A stretch of 64,000 bases of DNA from JAVBSX01 sp031549565 (GTDB lineage: Bacteria > Planctomycetota > Planctomycetia > Pirellulales > Thermoguttaceae), in assembly GCA_031549565.1 (NCBI GenBank), contig JAVBPO010000085.1, positions 1 to 64,000 on the forward strand, read 5' to 3'. Below are positions 1-9,832 of this stretch, one piece after another; within the stretch, counting starts at the first letter, position 1; the number at the start of each line of letters is the position of its first letter. Under the pieces are notes generated by a model that did not search any database, had not been told where the DNA came from, and saw nothing but the letters and a program-made list of their open reading frames with translations. Made by a program: the position numbers and the translations under genes.

Positions 1-32
1 AAATTCACCACCGCAAAAAAAAGTTGACGGAC

Positions 33-139
33 TGTCATTCTGAGGTACTCCGAAGAATCTGGTTCCTCAAGTTGACGTCTTCGAAAAACCGGAACGTCTT
101 GATTCGGGAGCCAGATGCTTCGTTTCACTCAGCATGACA
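33..139. repeat. TCATTCTGAG-type dispersed palindromic element
   Basis: The sequence begins TGTCATTCTGAGG and ends with the near complement CTCAGCATGACA. Between them a GAAGAATCTGG motif is answered by CCAGATGCTTC, so the unit can fold into a long imperfect hairpin. A second copy lies at 22030-22143. No gene is seen in bases 1-229. Confidence 0.7.
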
Positions 140-229
140 AATCCTCTCGCTTTTACGGTGTTTAATTATCAAACGGCCTCTTAATGTTTGGAATCATCCC
201 GTAAATCTTGTTAATCCTGTCAAAAAAAT

Positions 230-2476
230 TCAGCCGCAAAACAGTCGCAACACTGGGGCGGGAACCGGGCTGGGTTCGTGCGGGGCGTCGAATCGCAGGA
301 TGTACGCCTTCGGTTCGTGATTCGTTGCACCGCTCTTTGGGAGAACTTCAGTCGGCGTATCGACTTTTTCCCGGATCGAGATCACATTCCGAATCGGCAA
401 CTCCGCGGCCAGGACGCCGAGGTTGGCGACGTTCGCTTTCCGGGCGTAAAGCGACAGAGCCATGAGCGGAAAATAAATCCGATAATAGTGATACCGCAAG
501 TAAAAAACGAGCGGAAAACCGGTCCCGGTAAACTCCGGCTCCAACCAGGTTCCGTCCGACTCCTGATGGTCGAGCAGATACCGGATACCGCGCTGCGTCG
601 CCGGATGATCGTGCAGCCCCGCCGCGAGCAGTCCCATGACCGCCCACGCCGTTTGCGACGCCGTTTCCTTGCCCTGTCCGCGAAGTTTCGGATCGATGTA
701 CGAATTCGGCGATTCCCCCCAACCGCCGCTCGGCTGCTGATGCGCGAGGAGCCAATTCTTGCCCGCAACGATCGCCGGATCGTCCGCCTGTACGCCGACC
801 GCCGTCAGTCCGGTGAGCGCCTGCCAGGTTCCATATATGTAGTTGACGCCCCAGCGGCCGAACCAGCTTCCGTCCGGCTTTTGCGTCTTCCGCATGTAAG
901 CGACACAGCGATCAATCGCGGCGACCTCGCCGACTTTGTGTCCAAGCCGACCGAGCGATTCAAGCACACGACCGGTCAGATCGGGAGTGCTCGGGTCGAT
1001 CATCGCGTTGTGATCGGCGAACGGGACCCGACACAAAAGCTCTTGGGTGTTATTCTTGTCGAACGCAGCCCAACCGCCGTCGTCGTTTTGCATCGCGAAA
1101 AGCCATTTAAGGCCTTTTGAGAGGACAGAGGACAGAGGACAGAAGACAGGTCTTTTTTCAGAACTCGATGAATCATGGTTTTCGTTATTCTGTAATTCAT
1201 AATTTTTAATTCGTAATTCTTCTTCCCCCACCCTGTCCTCTGTCCTCTGTCCTCTGTCCGCTAATTTTAAAACCATTAAAGCCATCGCCGTGTCGTCGTT
1301 GTCGGGGTAGAACTCGTTATTGAATTCGAAGCACCATCCAGCCGGTTCGGCGTTGACTTTTGCGGACCAATCCCCTTTGCGGGAAAGCTGTTGCGAACGG
1401 ATCCAATCGACTCCTCGTTTGACCATCGGCGTACTTTCGTCGAGTCCGCCGAGCAGCAGGGCTTTGAGCGTGAGCGACGTGTCCCAGACCGGCGACTTGC
1501 ACGGCTGAACGTGCGCCCGCTCGACTTTCTCTTCCCAGATGATCAGGTCGTCGAGCTGTTTGCGGCAATATTGCACTTCTTTCGAATCGTCGGCGTATCC
1601 GAGGGCTTTCAGGGCGACCCAACTCCAGATGATCGGCGGATAAATCGCGCCGGGGCCGTCGCTTCCCTCGAAATGTTCGAGCATCCACGCTTTCGCTTTT
1701 TCGATTCCGGCTTTGTGCAACGGTTTGAATCCGATTTTGCGGCAGAACCACATGATTTTGTCGACGGCCCGAAAGAATCCGTCCCAGGAAAAGATCGATT
1801 TCGCGGCGGTACGCCCCGGCGCGATGATCGCCGGCCAACGCTTCGGATCGTGGGTGAACAGCTCGCGAATCCCTTTTTCCGGCGAAATTTCCTTGACCGG
1901 TTGTAAGGCGGACACAAGCGAAAGCGGCACGAAAATCGTCCGCGACCAAGCGCTCATCTCGAAAATGTTGATCGGGAACCACTTCGGCAGAAACATCATC
2001 TGCGGCGGTACGGCGGGACACTGATCGTGAGGAATCTGACCGAGAATCGCGAGGTAGAATCGGGTAAAACTGTTGATTTTCTCCGCTCCGCCAAGCTCCA
2101 TGACTTTCCGCCGCGCCCGCTGCATGTATTCGGCGCTCGGATCGTGTCCGGTCAGTTTCAGCGCGAAGTACGCTTTGACCGTGTTGTGAATGTCGGCGTT
2201 CGCTTCGGGATACATGCCCCAGCCCCCGTCCGGACGCTGCGTCGCGACAAGATCGTTGGCGCAGTATTTGGCAAGCTTGCCGTTTTCTTCCCCGAGAAAC
2301 GCGAGAAGCAGAATCGTTTCGCTTTGCAGCAGGGCGTCCCCTTCCAATTCGGCGACCCAATACCCGTCGTCGTTCTGATTTTCGGCGAAAAAGCCCCGGG
2401 TTCGGTTGATTGCGGTCAACAATTCCCGGGCATGCAGTTCGTCCGTCCGTGGATCGGCTTGGAGAGTCGGTCCCAT
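230..2476 (-). CDS. shc: Squalene-hopene cyclase with an in-frame repeat insertion
   Basis: Class II triterpene cyclase of 748 residues that should convert squalene to hopene for membrane hopanoids. The catalytic DXDDTA motif is present as DNDDTA at residues 392-397, and several QW-type repeats (GGWGMYPE, GSWFGRWG, GGWAAFDKN) are visible along the chain. Residues about 406-452, directly after the catalytic motif, are not cyclase sequence. They are translated heptamer repeats (nt 1121-1262) that keep the frame open, after which the normal sequence resumes at KGLKWLFAMQNDDGG. Without the insert the length fits bacterial cyclases. A second cyclase-like gene lies at 39407-41506. The family is sure; whether this copy is still active is not known. 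Confidence 0.93.
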   Translation of the reverse strand: MGPTLQADPRTDELHARELLTAINRTRGFFAENQNDDGYWVAELEGDALLQSETILLLAFLGEENGKLAKYCANDLVATQRPDGGWGMYPEANADIHNTVKAYFALKLTGHDPSAEYMQRARRKVMELGGAEKINSFTRFYLAILGQIPHDQCPAVPPQMMFLPKWFPINIFEMSAWSRTIFVPLSLVSALQPVKEISPEKGIRELFTHDPKRWPAIIAPGRTAAKSIFSWDGFFRAVDKIMWFCRKIGFKPLHKAGIEKAKAWMLEHFEGSDGPGAIYPPIIWSWVALKALGYADDSKEVQYCRKQLDDLIIWEEKVERAHVQPCKSPVWDTSLTLKALLLGGLDESTPMVKRGVDWIRSQQLSRKGDWSAKVNAEPAGWCFEFNNEFYPDNDDTAMALMVLKLADRGQRTEDRVGEEELRIKNYELQNNENHDSSSSEKRPVFCPLSSVLSKGLKWLFAMQNDDGGWAAFDKNNTQELLCRVPFADHNAMIDPSTPDLTGRVLESLGRLGHKVGEVAAIDRCVAYMRKTQKPDGSWFGRWGVNYIYGTWQALTGLTAVGVQADDPAIVAGKNWLLAHQQPSGGWGESPNSYIDPKLRGQGKETASQTAWAVMGLLAAGLHDHPATQRGIRYLLDHQESDGTWLEPEFTGTGFPLVFYLRYHYYRIYFPLMALSLYARKANVANLGVLAAELPIRNVISIREKVDTPTEVLPKSGATNHEPKAYILRFDAPHEPSPVPAPVLRLFCG
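1121..1262. repeat. Heptamer repeat tract inside shc (inverted arms)
   Basis: The left arm is a run of GAGGACA units (1121-1150). The right arm is the complementary TGTCCTC run (about 1231-1260). Between them lies a short AATTCAT/AATTCGT heptamer run (about 1192-1221). The whole can fold as a hairpin and sits in the reading frame of the cyclase. Confidence 0.85.
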
Positions 2477-2582
2477 TTTTCGATTCCTTTCTTAAATGGT
2501 GATGTATTTACGGTTTTAGGCCGGGATTATAGCAGAACGTCCCAAACGGAACAACCCGAAAAATCCCCCGTTGTGGCTACTC

Positions 2583-2735
2583 GGGTGCGGGCAGATTTCC
2601 TTGTGAAAATAGGCTGCCTGGGACCGCAGGCATCTTGCCTGCACCTGGGTCTATGGGCTTCCAGCCCGTAGCGAACCCTCGGCAGGCTGGAAGCCTACCG
2701 ACCCAGGAAAGGCCCCGGAAAATTTGCTCGCACCC
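2583..2735. mobile_element. MITE with terminal inverted repeats and 9-bp target duplication
   Basis: The left end GGGTGCGGGCAGATTTCC (2583-2600) is the near complement of the right end at 2717-2735. The element is flanked on both sides by the direct repeat TGGCTACTC (2574-2582 and 2736-2744), a clear target-site duplication. Its core (2617-2707) is a CCTGGGACCGCAGG...CCCAGG palindromic unit also found alone elsewhere. No coding capacity. The stop codon of the neighbouring DUF1015 gene (2739-2741) lies inside the right duplication. Confidence 0.85.
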
Positions 2736-2738
2736 TGG

Positions 2739-4046
2739 CTACTCCAGCGGATTGAAAACCAACCCGGTCAAAAGTTTCGGGTAAAAATAAGTGCTCTTGG
2801 CCGGCATTCGTTCGCGGAGCAGGCTCAGGTTGCGAATCTGATCGACCGTAGCGGGCATGACCAGCGCGGCGAGCGGATAATCGCCGTTTTTCAGTTCCGA
2901 GACCACTTCTTCGACCAGATGGACGTAATGCGGCTTCGGGTGGGTCGGCTGGTTCAGGAGCGTTTCGACGACGAGCCGGTGCAACAGACTCACGCCGAGG
3001 TCCCCCCACTCCGGATGGTGGTCCGACGTGATTTCGAGCATCTTTTCCCGGCCCGCTTCGGTCAGCTTCGCGAGCACCCATTGGCCGTCTTTTGCCGTGT
3101 AAAACCCGAGAACGCTTTGGTCGTCTTCCAGCTCGATCCGCTCCCAAACGTCGTGCGCGGCGTCGGGGCCGCTCCCGATTTCTTCGACCTCGAAACAGTT
3201 GCCGAGTTTTTGAGCGAGTTCGTTTTTCGTCAATTCCGGAATGCCCGGAAAAAGCCGATGCGTCGGTTGCACGATCAGGCCGGGATCTTCCATCGCGATA
3301 CAAACCATCAGCACGTAATTGGCGGGATGGTCCGGCGTGAGAAGCCCCTGGTCGGCGATATGCTGCCGATAATTGCACGCCGTTTCGTAGCGGTGATGTC
3401 CGTCGGCGACGAAAATCGGTTTATCCCCCATCGCTTTGACGACGTTGCCGATCACGACCGGATCGCTCACGATCCACATCCGGTTGAGCACGCCGAGGTG
3501 GTCCGTCGCTTCCAAGGGCGGTTCCCCCGATTCGAGCACGGCGGCTTCCAAAAGGGTTTGAGCCGCGTTTTCCGGATCCGGATAGAGTCCGAAAATCTGG
3601 CTGAAGTTCGTCTTGCACGCGGTCGTGAGCATATACCGGTCCATTTTCGGGCCGCTCATCGTGATTTCGTGCGGAAAGATCATTCCTTCGCCGAACGGTA
3701 CCGCTTTGCAGCGGCACATGAATCCTTTGCGAACGTACTCTTTCCCGCCGACGGTGTAAACCTGGTGATAGACGTAGATCGCGGCGTTTTTCTCTTTTTG
3801 GAGAACGCCGTTTTCTTTCCACTCCTTGAGTGTTTTCGCGCTGCGGGTGTAACGGTTGTTTTCGGCGTCGTCGTCCGGGTTCATCTTATCGAGAATGAGC
3901 CGCACGACGTTGTACGGGCTTTTCGCGAGCAGTTCGTCGTTGAGCGGCTCATCGATCACATCGTAAGGCGGCGCGACGACGTCGCTCAAGGCACCGACTT
4001 TAGCCAAATTGTAACGGAGTCCGGTAAACGGTTGGATTTCAGGCAT
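2739..4046 (-). CDS. DUF1015 family protein
   Basis: A cytosolic protein of about 435 residues, conserved in many bacteria and of unknown biochemical function. The start MPEIQPFTGLRY at 4046 matches the usual family N-terminus; an in-frame ATG at 4163 would add 39 unrelated residues. Family-like stretches include VVAPPYDVID near the N-terminus, GMIFPHEIT in the middle and FVADGHHRYETA, the most conserved block. The gene ends in a target-site duplication made by the MITE at 2583-2735, so its last codons were duplicated by the insertion. It is transcribed toward shc, but the MITE separates the two genes. Confidence 0.85.
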   Translation of the reverse strand: MPEIQPFTGLRYNLAKVGALSDVVAPPYDVIDEPLNDELLAKSPYNVVRLILDKMNPDDDAENNRYTRSAKTLKEWKENGVLQKEKNAAIYVYHQVYTVGGKEYVRKGFMCRCKAVPFGEGMIFPHEITMSGPKMDRYMLTTACKTNFSQIFGLYPDPENAAQTLLEAAVLESGEPPLEATDHLGVLNRMWIVSDPVVIGNVVKAMGDKPIFVADGHHRYETACNYRQHIADQGLLTPDHPANYVLMVCIAMEDPGLIVQPTHRLFPGIPELTKNELAQKLGNCFEVEEIGSGPDAAHDVWERIELEDDQSVLGFYTAKDGQWVLAKLTEAGREKMLEITSDHHPEWGDLGVSLLHRLVVETLLNQPTHPKPHYVHLVEEVVSELKNGDYPLAALVMPATVDQIRNLSLLRERMPAKSTYFYPKLLTGLVFNPLE

Positions 4047-4582
4047 ATTGGCAGTGGATAAAAAGCGGAAAAACGGAAAAACACATTCTACCCCACAAAA
4101 CCCGACCGGGAAGAGCTTCCCCCGTTTAGCCCGCGAACCGAAGGTTCCGGCGCAATGACGCACAAAAATCCCAAAACACTGACTCTATCAATCGTCCCGA
4201 TTATGTAGAATACAAAAAAAAAACGGCATTTCCCGCAGTCATTCCCCGCTTTTCCCGCTCCGAAGTCTAAGTCGAACCGGCGAATTCACTCTTTTTTGGT
4301 TTTTTCCCGAAATATTTTTTGCTGCGCACGTTTTATGATCTATATTCGAGAGACAATTCGACCGAAATTCGCGTTGACGAACTTTTTCCCTAAAGTTCAA
4401 GGATCGCGGTTTGTTCGGGTTCCCCCCCTGGGAACTTTGCACAAACCTTGAGCCTTCGGTTCTGTTTCAAGTTTCTCACGTGACACCGTGGATAAACTGC
4501 CCCTTTTTGAAGCGGTGTTCGTGGGGAACTGAAACTCTTCCGATTGGCCTCCTTCGAACCCCATTGGAAAAAGGTACGGACC
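4047..4582. other. Intergenic region upstream of the flagellin gene
   Basis: About 535 bases between the divergent DUF1015 and flagellin genes, with no convincing gene. It is AT-richer than its surroundings. A possible sigma-70-like pair TTGCTG (4319-4324) and TATATT (4341-4346), 16 bases apart, points toward the flagellin gene. No convincing sigma-28 or sigma-54 flagellar promoter was found by eye. Confidence 0.4.
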
Positions 4583-7500
4583 ATGACCGGAATGTATGTC
4601 GCGTCGAATACACAAGCGCTCGGAGCACAAATCCAACTTCAACGCAACGTCAACTCTCTTGGCGACGTCTTGACTCGGCTCAGCACCGGACTAAGGATCA
4701 ACTCCGGTAAAGACGATCCCGCCGGTCTCATTGCCAGCGAACTGCTTAAAAGCGACATCGCCGCCACGAAACAGGCGATCCAAAACACGCAGCGGGCCAA
4801 TAGCGTCATCGCCGTTGCCGACAGCGCCTTGGGGCAAATTTCCTCGCTGCTCAACGATATTCGCACGCTCGTCAACGCGTCCGCGAACACCGGTGCCATG
4901 ACGCCGGACCAGATCAACGCGAACCAACTCCAGGTCGACGCCTCGATCGACTCGATCGACCGAATTTCCAAGACGACGAATTTCCAGGGCCAAAATCTGC
5001 TCGACGGCTCCATGGATTTCTCGACCGCCGGAGTGAACGCCAAGAGCAAACAGATTGACGATTTGAACATCTACTCCGCGAATTTCGGCAGCAATCCCGT
5101 CGTGGACGTCGAGATGGACGTCAAAGCGCTCGGCGAAAAAGCGCAACTCTTTTTCGACAAGACCGGCGTCTCCGAGGACGTGTACGTCGAAATCGGCGGC
5201 TCGGGGGGAAAGCAGGCGATGAAATTTTCCGCCGGACAAAGCGTCGCGGACATTGCCAAACAGATCAACACGTACACCGACTCGACCGGCGTCCGGGCCG
5301 TCGTCGGACAGGAAGCGACCCAGGGGCAACTGCTTGTCACCAGTGCGGGGATGAACAATGATATCAACCTCAAGGCGATCAACGCCGGGTTCGATTTCGG
5401 CAACTACGCCGTGAAGTTCACCGCCGGAAGCGCCGCCGGTCCCAACGTCGTGATCACCGAACCGGTCGCGGGCAAAACCGGCGTCATCGACATCCAGCTC
5501 CAGATGCAACCCTGGCAAGCCGCCAGCGCAACCGTCGACGAATCGCAATTGGGAATCTACTCCACAAAGTTTACTACGGGCGGTGGAAGCGCAGCTACCG
5601 ATATCTTGACGGTCACCAGCACGAACGGCACGAAAGTCAGTGCATTGAAATTCATTCCGTCCAACGGGACGCCGAACAAAAGCGTCAACGCAACAACTCC
5701 GGTTGCCATCGACCTTGATTCCAACGGCGTGTTGAACATCGAATACTATTCCGATGCCGCCGGGGCCAAGTGGTCTGATATCGTCGCGGCAATCAATAAA
5801 ATGGACGGTATTACCGCAGTGCAAACGAAAGTGGACGGTGCTGCTTTGTCAACGGCGGAACAGGGCGCATTCGTCAATGCCACCAACTCCGCGGCAATCG
5901 TCAAAAACGGCGGCACGCTCAGCGGAACCGACACGAAGACGAATAACGCGATCAACATCCAGGCGAACGTCAACGGCGCCCAGATGAACGGGACCGATAT
6001 CGTTTACGTCAAAAATTCGCTGACTTCGACGAACACGGTCGATGGCAATGGAGCCGTCACTCAAGCCGGCAACACCGCCGTCTTGCAAACGACGAAAGCG
6101 CAAGCGGCTTCGATCTCTATGAAAGCTGCAAATTCGAACGATGAGCTTACCATCACGGCCAATGAAACGGGATCCAAATGGAACGGCGTCACGGTCACGT
6201 ATACGAGAGCGAATACGGCCGGAGTCGGCGGAGCGGCGGCGACTTATGACGCCAATACGAGAACATTGACGATCACCGGTTCGGGAGCCGCAACGACCTC
6301 CGCGGAAATTCAGGACGCTGTTTCCAAGACGGGCTTCTTCACTGCGACCGCGACGATCGGAACGGCCAATACGAAATCCGATGCAACCACATCACAATTG
6401 GGAGCCGTCAACGGGACAGGCGTCGTCGGTGTCGCCACGGCCGGAATCGTCGGAGCCGATGCGGGAGATTATATCGTCTATGACATGACGGCAAACAATG
6501 CAACGAAGCAAGTCATTGACGGTGCCACGTATGTCCAGAGTGCTCAGCGGGCTTCGGTGACGATCGAAAATACGAACAAAGGAGCCGGCACGAACTACAT
6601 GACATTCACCGCGACGGAAGCCACGGCGGCAACCAACGGGATGTATATCAAGTTCGAGGACAATAACGGCACGGCGGCGGGGAGCGAAAAGTACAAAAAT
6701 AACGTCCTCGCCACGTTCAACGCGGATAAAAACGAACTCCACATCATCGGTGACCTTGCAAACGTCACGTATTCACAGTTGATCGATGCCGTTTCCAAGG
6801 CAACGGACGGCAAAGTCCAATTAACGGTCTCGGCAAATCCCAACGGATCGGGGAACATCGCATCCGGTACCACCAAGGTTGGTCTCGGGATCGTCAGCGA
6901 TAGTGTCGCCAGTGACGGCACCGTGGGCGGCTCAAAAATTTTCCAACTGGGGGGAGGTCAAAATACGAACTACTTTCAAAAAGCGATCGCCTCCACGTCG
7001 AACACCGGTTCGCAGGTTTATTCCAGTACGATTGGAACCGATCACGGGGCGATCATCGTCAACGCCATCGCGGATTCGAATAAAAACGCGGCGTTTTTCC
7101 CGGAGGGTGTAGCGACCACGACGGCGAACATGGCAATCGCTTCGATCAACGGCGATTCGAGCAATGTCGCCTTCGCTTCCAGTGCCGTCGACAGTAACGG
7201 GAGCGGTGCCATTTTTTCCACGACCGATCCGGACACGATCCGTGCGTTCGTTGGTGCCATGCAAGGCGGCAGCAGCGGGTTCGTCAGTGCCATGACCGCT
7301 AATGACGTCATCGATTTCATCAACAGCGATCCGCGGCTCCGCGACATGTTCACCGCCGAGCGCGCCGTCGGAAACGACGGAACCGGTTATGTTACGCTCT
7401 TCCAGGAAGTCGCGTACTATAATATCGAGGACATCAACTCCGAAAGCGCGTTGCAGTTCCTCGGCCCGAAGAATTCGCCCGACATCGAATTGCGGATCGA

Positions 7501-9757
7501 CAAACAAGTGATCTACAATTCCAACGGAACCTACTCGTACAAAAACGTCGCGAACAGCCCGCTGTACATCACGTGGGAAGACGACCCGGTGGTCAAAGCC
7601 GACACCTCGCTGACCGCGACGAACAAAAACGCCGCTTTCAGCATCACCGCGCTCCAGGCCGGCGCGGAATATTCCGACGTCGCCGTCCAGTTCATCAGGC
7701 AGGACAACTCGACGTTCGCCGAAAAGGGAAACTACGCGACCTACGAACAAGGCCCGACCAATGCCGTCGCTTACTGTTCCATCAACAGCGCCGACACCGG
7801 TACCAACGAGGAAGTCGGCAAGTTCATCCTGACCGCGACCGGCAAGGGGGACAATTACAACAACGTCCAGATCAAGGCCCAGATCGACAACACGCAAGGC
7901 GAAGCCGCCAAAGCGTTCTATGACGCCAACACGAAAACGCTCATGATCACGTTGAACGACTCGAACGTGACGCTTTCCCAGGCGATGGCCGCGATTGAAA
8001 AAGACGGCACGTTCACCGCCGACTTCGATTACAGTTTCAACGCGAACCCGCACGGCGATCCGGGAGAGACGACATTCGCGTCGATCCTCGGCACGAGCCA
8101 GAACTACAACCCGGTTTCGATCGGCAATACCGGCGTCACCGGCGGTCATACGGGCGGCGTCATCAAGGTCTACCTCGGCGGCGCAAGCATTACCGCCCAG
8201 GACGCCATGAACGCGATCAACAACTCCGATGCGACCAAGGGACTGTTCAGCGCCGGGTATTACCTCGGCAGCGACGGGAGCGGCAACATCGATTTCCGTA
8301 GCGACACGCTCACCAACGTTCCCGGCGACTGCAATCCTTCGACCGATTTCCGCATGGTCACCGGTTTGGAAGGCAAATGCCCGAGCGTGACCGAAGGCCG
8401 CATGGTCATCCACCTGGCGACCGACGAATTCGGCAATTCGATCACGACCGCCCGCGATCTGGTCAATTATTTCGAGACGCTCACCGCCGAGGAAACTCGT
8501 GGTATCAGCGTGAGCATGATCCGCCCGACCGGAACCGACAACGTCTCGGACCTGTGGTGCATCGACGATTGGGGCAAGGGAATTCTCCAGGAAACCGGCG
8601 AGTACGACGATTGTTACAATTATTACCCGAACGCTCTCCATTTCATCAGCGCCAACCAGGACGAAGTGTTCGATTACGCCCACGGGCAGGTCACCGCGGT
8701 CAACGGCCAGGAAGCGTCATACACGCTCACGGCCCTGAACGCCGGACCGGAGTTCGACGGCGTCACGCTTCGCTACAGCGACATTTCTTCCGACGCCACG
8801 ATGAAGGAATACGTCGATTACAACTCGAACGACAGGATTCTCACGATCTACATCCGGGAAGGTTCGACGACGGCGAACCAGGTCAAGCAACTCATCGAAA
8901 CCAGCGACGCCACACGGAGCCTGTTCAAGGTCGATTTGGCCGACGGAGCCGGAAACGGTTTGGTCACGACGAAAGACGACGCCGTGTCGCTCAAGGGCGG
9001 TACGCGGCTGGTCGGTGACGCCGGCGGTGCGTGGATGCTCGGCAATGCCGACGACGATCCGCACTCGCTGACGCTCGAATCGGTCGAGACCGGTAAGGGG
9101 CAGAAAGTTTCCGTGCACGTGATCGACGGAACGTTCCAAGTGAAAAACGCGAACGGCGTCGTGACGGACACCGCGCTCGGAAAAGACGCCGAAGTCACGC
9201 TCAACGGCCAGAAAATGACCGCTCAGGGGAACAAAGTGTCGATCAACAATTCGATGCTGTCGCTTGACGCCACACTCAATTCGAGCGTCAAGGCAGGCGA
9301 CAAGATCAACTTCACGATCACCGGCGGCGGTGCCACTTTCCAGCTCGGACCGGACGTGGTGTCGAACCAACAGATTCGCGTCTCGATCCCGAACGTCAGT
9401 TCGTCGCATCTGGGCGGGGTGAGCGGGAAACTGTACCAGTTGCGCTCCGGCGAAAACGCGGACCTGTCGACCGACACGAAACTGGCGGATAAAATCGTGC
9501 AGGAAGCGATCTCTTCGATCGCGGTCACCCGAGGCCGGTTGGGGGCTCTTCAGCGGAGCACGCTCGAACCGAACCAGGCGGTGCTCGAAGACACGGTCGA
9601 ACAGTTGGCCGCGGCGGAAGCGGTCATTTCCAACGCCGACTTCGCCGAGGAGAGCTCGAAGTTGACCCGCGACCAAATCCTCGTCCAGTCCGGCACGCAG
9701 GTCCTGACGCTCGCCAACCAATTCCCGCAGTACGCGGCCCAGTTGATCCGGTCGTAA
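4583..9757 (+). CDS. fliC: Giant flagellin
   Basis: Filament subunit of about 1,724 residues, roughly three to five times a usual flagellin. The N-terminal D0/D1 helices are clear (ASNTQALGAQIQLQRNVNSL, TRLSTGLRINSGKDDPAGL), followed by a Flagellin_IN-like segment. The last 85 or so residues form the C-terminal D0 helix. About 1,400 residues are inserted between these ends. They contain at least six related modules marked by NGVTVTY-like strands and by TAxDxxxxIN...LF...DGSGxI motifs, near nt 6296, 6769, 7300, 7969, 8191 and 8870. The start at 4583 (MTGMYVASN) fits the family better than the ATG at 4544. It is monocistronic; the other flagellar genes lie at 50.7-57.5 kb. Confidence 0.95.
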   Translation: MTGMYVASNTQALGAQIQLQRNVNSLGDVLTRLSTGLRINSGKDDPAGLIASELLKSDIAATKQAIQNTQRANSVIAVADSALGQISSLLNDIRTLVNASANTGAMTPDQINANQLQVDASIDSIDRISKTTNFQGQNLLDGSMDFSTAGVNAKSKQIDDLNIYSANFGSNPVVDVEMDVKALGEKAQLFFDKTGVSEDVYVEIGGSGGKQAMKFSAGQSVADIAKQINTYTDSTGVRAVVGQEATQGQLLVTSAGMNNDINLKAINAGFDFGNYAVKFTAGSAAGPNVVITEPVAGKTGVIDIQLQMQPWQAASATVDESQLGIYSTKFTTGGGSAATDILTVTSTNGTKVSALKFIPSNGTPNKSVNATTPVAIDLDSNGVLNIEYYSDAAGAKWSDIVAAINKMDGITAVQTKVDGAALSTAEQGAFVNATNSAAIVKNGGTLSGTDTKTNNAINIQANVNGAQMNGTDIVYVKNSLTSTNTVDGNGAVTQAGNTAVLQTTKAQAASISMKAANSNDELTITANETGSKWNGVTVTYTRANTAGVGGAAATYDANTRTLTITGSGAATTSAEIQDAVSKTGFFTATATIGTANTKSDATTSQLGAVNGTGVVGVATAGIVGADAGDYIVYDMTANNATKQVIDGATYVQSAQRASVTIENTNKGAGTNYMTFTATEATAATNGMYIKFEDNNGTAAGSEKYKNNVLATFNADKNELHIIGDLANVTYSQLIDAVSKATDGKVQLTVSANPNGSGNIASGTTKVGLGIVSDSVASDGTVGGSKIFQLGGGQNTNYFQKAIASTSNTGSQVYSSTIGTDHGAIIVNAIADSNKNAAFFPEGVATTTANMAIASINGDSSNVAFASSAVDSNGSGAIFSTTDPDTIRAFVGAMQGGSSGFVSAMTANDVIDFINSDPRLRDMFTAERAVGNDGTGYVTLFQEVAYYNIEDINSESALQFLGPKNSPDIELRIDKQVIYNSNGTYSYKNVANSPLYITWEDDPVVKADTSLTATNKNAAFSITALQAGAEYSDVAVQFIRQDNSTFAEKGNYATYEQGPTNAVAYCSINSADTGTNEEVGKFILTATGKGDNYNNVQIKAQIDNTQGEAAKAFYDANTKTLMITLNDSNVTLSQAMAAIEKDGTFTADFDYSFNANPHGDPGETTFASILGTSQNYNPVSIGNTGVTGGHTGGVIKVYLGGASITAQDAMNAINNSDATKGLFSAGYYLGSDGSGNIDFRSDTLTNVPGDCNPSTDFRMVTGLEGKCPSVTEGRMVIHLATDEFGNSITTARDLVNYFETLTAEETRGISVSMIRPTGTDNVSDLWCIDDWGKGILQETGEYDDCYNYYPNALHFISANQDEVFDYAHGQVTAVNGQEASYTLTALNAGPEFDGVTLRYSDISSDATMKEYVDYNSNDRILTIYIREGSTTANQVKQLIETSDATRSLFKVDLADGAGNGLVTTKDDAVSLKGGTRLVGDAGGAWMLGNADDDPHSLTLESVETGKGQKVSVHVIDGTFQVKNANGVVTDTALGKDAEVTLNGQKMTAQGNKVSINNSMLSLDATLNSSVKAGDKINFTITGGGATFQLGPDVVSNQQIRVSIPNVSSSHLGGVSGKLYQLRSGENADLSTDTKLADKIVQEAISSIAVTRGRLGALQRSTLEPNQAVLEDTVEQLAAAEAVISNADFAEESSKLTRDQILVQSGTQVLTLANQFPQYAAQLIRS

Positions 9758-9801
9758 TCCCCGGGTAAGTCGAGGAGACAGAAAGTCGGGCGCTCAGAAG
9801 T

Positions 9802-9818
9802 CGGGGGCACAGCCCCCG
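9802..9818. terminator. Hairpin between converging flagellin and umuC genes
   Basis: CGGGGGC-ACA-GCCCCCG forms a tight 7-bp GC stem with a 3-base loop, 45 bases after the flagellin stop. There is no T tract, so it may be a bidirectional hairpin terminator or only an RNA-stabilising stem. Confidence 0.45.
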
Positions 9819-9832
9819 GCTCGTTGGGTGAG

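Noticed and set aside
4164..4582. Sigma-28 promoter for the flagellin
   Set aside because: TAAAGTTC at 4391 is followed at 15 bases by TTCGGGTT, not GCCGATAA. No sigma-54 GG-N10-GC pair was found either.
6932..8683. Long open frame (583 codons) on the strand opposite the flagellin
   Set aside because: It is a shadow of the repetitive flagellin coding sequence, with Arg/Val/Gly-rich composition, no family match and no ribosome site. The same applies to the long antisense frames over DUF1015, hemL and the DUF4340 gene.
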